Part shown: positions 13,289 to 14,480 of the stretch, one piece after another | Layout of the letters: every line of letters starts with the position of its first letter | Position numbering within the stretch: position 1 is the stretch's first letter | Assembly: GCA_021159445.1 (NCBI GenBank) | Contig: JAGGRV010000541.1 | Location: forward strand, 1 to 14,480 | From: Deltaproteobacteria bacterium | GTDB taxonomy: Bacteria; Desulfobacterota; Dissulfuribacteria; Dissulfuribacterales; UBA3076 | Direction of reading: 5' to 3' | DNA: 14,480 nt | Position numbers and translations under genes: made by a program | Notes under the pieces: model-generated | Databases searched by the model: none | Seen by the model: the letters and a program-made list of their open reading frames with translations, nothing else | Told to the model about the DNA's origin: nothing

Positions 13289-14200
13289 ATGCCTTTCTTC
13301 AAGCAAGCCATGATCCTCGCCGCGGGTCTGGGTACACGCTTGCAGCCCCTTACATTTCACTTACCCAAGCCTTTATTCCCAGTATTAAACATTCCTTTGC
13401 TTTACAGGTTACTTTACCAGCTTGAGGAGGCAGGGTTCAAAAAAATTGTGATCAACTGCTTTCACCTTGCACATCTAGTGCTGGAGATGGTGGGGTCTTA
13501 TAAAGGCAGGGCTGAAATTGTAACACTAGTGGAACCATCACTACTGGGAACCGGCGGGGCACTCAAAAATGCAATATCTCATATCTCAAAAAACAAACCC
13601 CTGCTGGTTATAAACGGAGATGTAGTAACAGATCTGGATTTGGCCAGAGTAGTTAATCTGCATCAGCACCATGGAGCTAAGGCATCGCTGGTGGTCCACA
13701 AGAAGGAGCCGTGGAACAATGTGGCTGTGATGGACGAAAATATTTTGGGTTTTAATTACAGCGGGCCGGATGCCATGGCCTTTACTGGTATTTCTGTGCT
13801 GGAACCGGAGTTTATAAGGACTATCCCTGAAGATTGTCCAAGCTCCTTGGTTGACGCATTTAAGGTCGCGATTGATAAGGGTAATCGCTTACAGGCCTTG
13901 AGAGCTAATCAAATTGCCGGTCATGACATATGGGAGGATATAGGATCGCCCGGAGGATATCTTTCTGCCCACAGAGTGCTTCTCACAGGTAAAAATAACA
14001 GGTGCCTGGTTGGGCAGGGCACTGAGTTGCCCGGCGATCTTATATGGAAGGACTGGGTCTCTATAGGGCATAGGGTAAGCTTAGGATCTGGTGTCACTCT
14101 TTGTAGGAGCGTGATTTGGGAGGGAAGCGATGTCCCTCCCGGAGCAGTCCTTGAGGATTGTATTTTTAGTCCTTATGGAAATATTAGGAACGGGAGATAA
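13289..14200 (+). CDS. Sugar-1-phosphate nucleotidyltransferase (MurU/GlmU-N-like)
   Basis: A nucleotidyltransferase that activates a sugar-1-phosphate with an NTP. The N-terminal signature MILAAGLGTRLQPLT has GLGTRL at residues 13-18, KPLFPV follows at 27-32, the substrate loop LGTGGAL is at 86-92, and the metal-binding NGDVVTD is at 109-115. After the catalytic domain a short left-handed beta-helix-like tail is seen (VSLGSGVTLCRSVIWEGSDVPPGAVLEDCIF). The sugar and nucleotide specificity cannot be told; MurNAc-1-P uridylyltransferase and mannose-1-P guanylyltransferase types are possible. The ATG at 13289 is preferred to the in-frame TTG at 13280; no strong ribosome binding site is seen. The last codons (within RNGR) and the stop come from the 153-bp repeat at 14188, so the original C-terminus was probably a little different. 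Confidence 0.85.
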   Translation: MPFFKQAMILAAGLGTRLQPLTFHLPKPLFPVLNIPLLYRLLYQLEEAGFKKIVINCFHLAHLVLEMVGSYKGRAEIVTLVEPSLLGTGGALKNAISHISKNKPLLVINGDVVTDLDLARVVNLHQHHGAKASLVVHKKEPWNNVAVMDENILGFNYSGPDAMAFTGISVLEPEFIRTIPEDCPSSLVDAFKVAIDKGNRLQALRANQIAGHDIWEDIGSPGGYLSAHRVLLTGKNNRCLVGQGTELPGDLIWKDWVSIGHRVSLGSGVTLCRSVIWEGSDVPPGAVLEDCIFSPYGNIRNGR

Positions 14201-14340
14201 ATAAGTTGAACAAAAATTAATAGGATTTTTTGTTGTATTCAAGGCGCGAGGAGCGAGCATAACGGGTTATGTGATCGACGAGCAACGAAGAAGACGGCAA
14301 AAAAAACATTAATTTGTTCAAGTTATTTATTGTACGTTCC
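14188..14340. repeat. 153-bp palindromic element, copy 2 (MITE-like)
   Basis: It has the same length as the copy at 8277-8429 and differs at three positions (one C/T and two G/A). It is flanked by TTAG at 14184-14187 and 14341-14344. It overlaps the end of the nucleotidyltransferase gene in the same orientation and reading frame as copy 1 overlaps shc. Beyond the TTAG on each side the two loci share no similarity, which defines the element ends to within a few bases. Confidence 0.88.
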
Positions 14341-14344
14341 TTAG

Positions 14345-14480
14345 TTCTTGATTACACTGCAAAAAGTCTGAAACATGATTCCGCTCAAAAAGCCAGAGAT
14401 AGCCGAGAAGGCTATGGAAGGAGTGAATTCTTGAGCCATCGTCGAGTCGCTTGGTCCTTACTTTTTCCATCGCAGAATCG
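14345..14480. other. Non-coding end of window
   Basis: No convincing ORF, RNA gene or promoter is seen. A small hairpin, ATAGCC-GAGAA-GGCTAT, lies at 14399-14415. The window ends before the next gene. Confidence 0.4.

Overview
The window reads as a chromosomal segment of a Gram-negative anaerobe, most like a Desulfobacterota (delta-proteobacterial) lineage. The reasons are a hopanoid locus in which ispH, a DUF116 gene, hpnH, hpnG and a squalene-hopene cyclase lie together, System II (ResB/CcsA) cytochrome c maturation, an orphan sigma-54 response regulator, TatA paralogues and repeat-rich intergenic DNA. No taxonomic search was possible, so this placement is an inference.

Layout: (1) 127-1963, minus strand: mlaA then hpnA, apparently one transcript. 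(2) 1964-2448: divergent intergenic region with a good minus-strand promoter, a GC-rich hairpin and a 169-bp inverted-repeat element flanked by 11-bp direct repeats. (3) 2449-5457, plus strand: ispH, a DUF116 membrane protein and hpnH; hpnG follows on the minus strand with its tail overlapping hpnH; then shc (plus). (4) 8290-8697: a 153-bp palindromic element and a heptamer repeat. (5) 8698-9981: a sigma-54 response regulator. (6) 9982-10327: more repeats. (7) 10328-14200: tatA, resB, ccsA, a second tatA and a sugar-1-phosphate nucleotidyltransferase. (8) From 14188: a second copy of the 153-bp palindrome, then non-coding sequence to the window end.

The first half makes and places hopanoids. 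IspH makes isoprenoid precursors, Shc cyclises squalene, HpnH adds a 5'-deoxyadenosyl group to the hopane, HpnG removes adenine, HpnA is a hopanoid-associated sugar epimerase-like SDR, and MlaA acts in outer-membrane lipid transport. The second half is an envelope/respiration block: haem delivery for c-type cytochromes flanked by two TatA proteins.

The most unusual signal is in the repeats. A 153-bp palindrome occurs twice (150/153 identical), flanked by TTAG both times. Each copy sits over the 3' end of a gene and supplies the same last codons (Asn-Gly-Arg-stop, plus the end of a shared Arg). A 109-bp terminal-inverted-repeat element also occurs twice (106/109); one copy supplies the hpnA stop and the other begins 6 bp after the ccsA stop, in the same orientation relative to the upstream gene. 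Five further intergenic sites carry repeats with a clear 7-bp period but different sequences, three of them built as pairs of inverted heptamer arrays.
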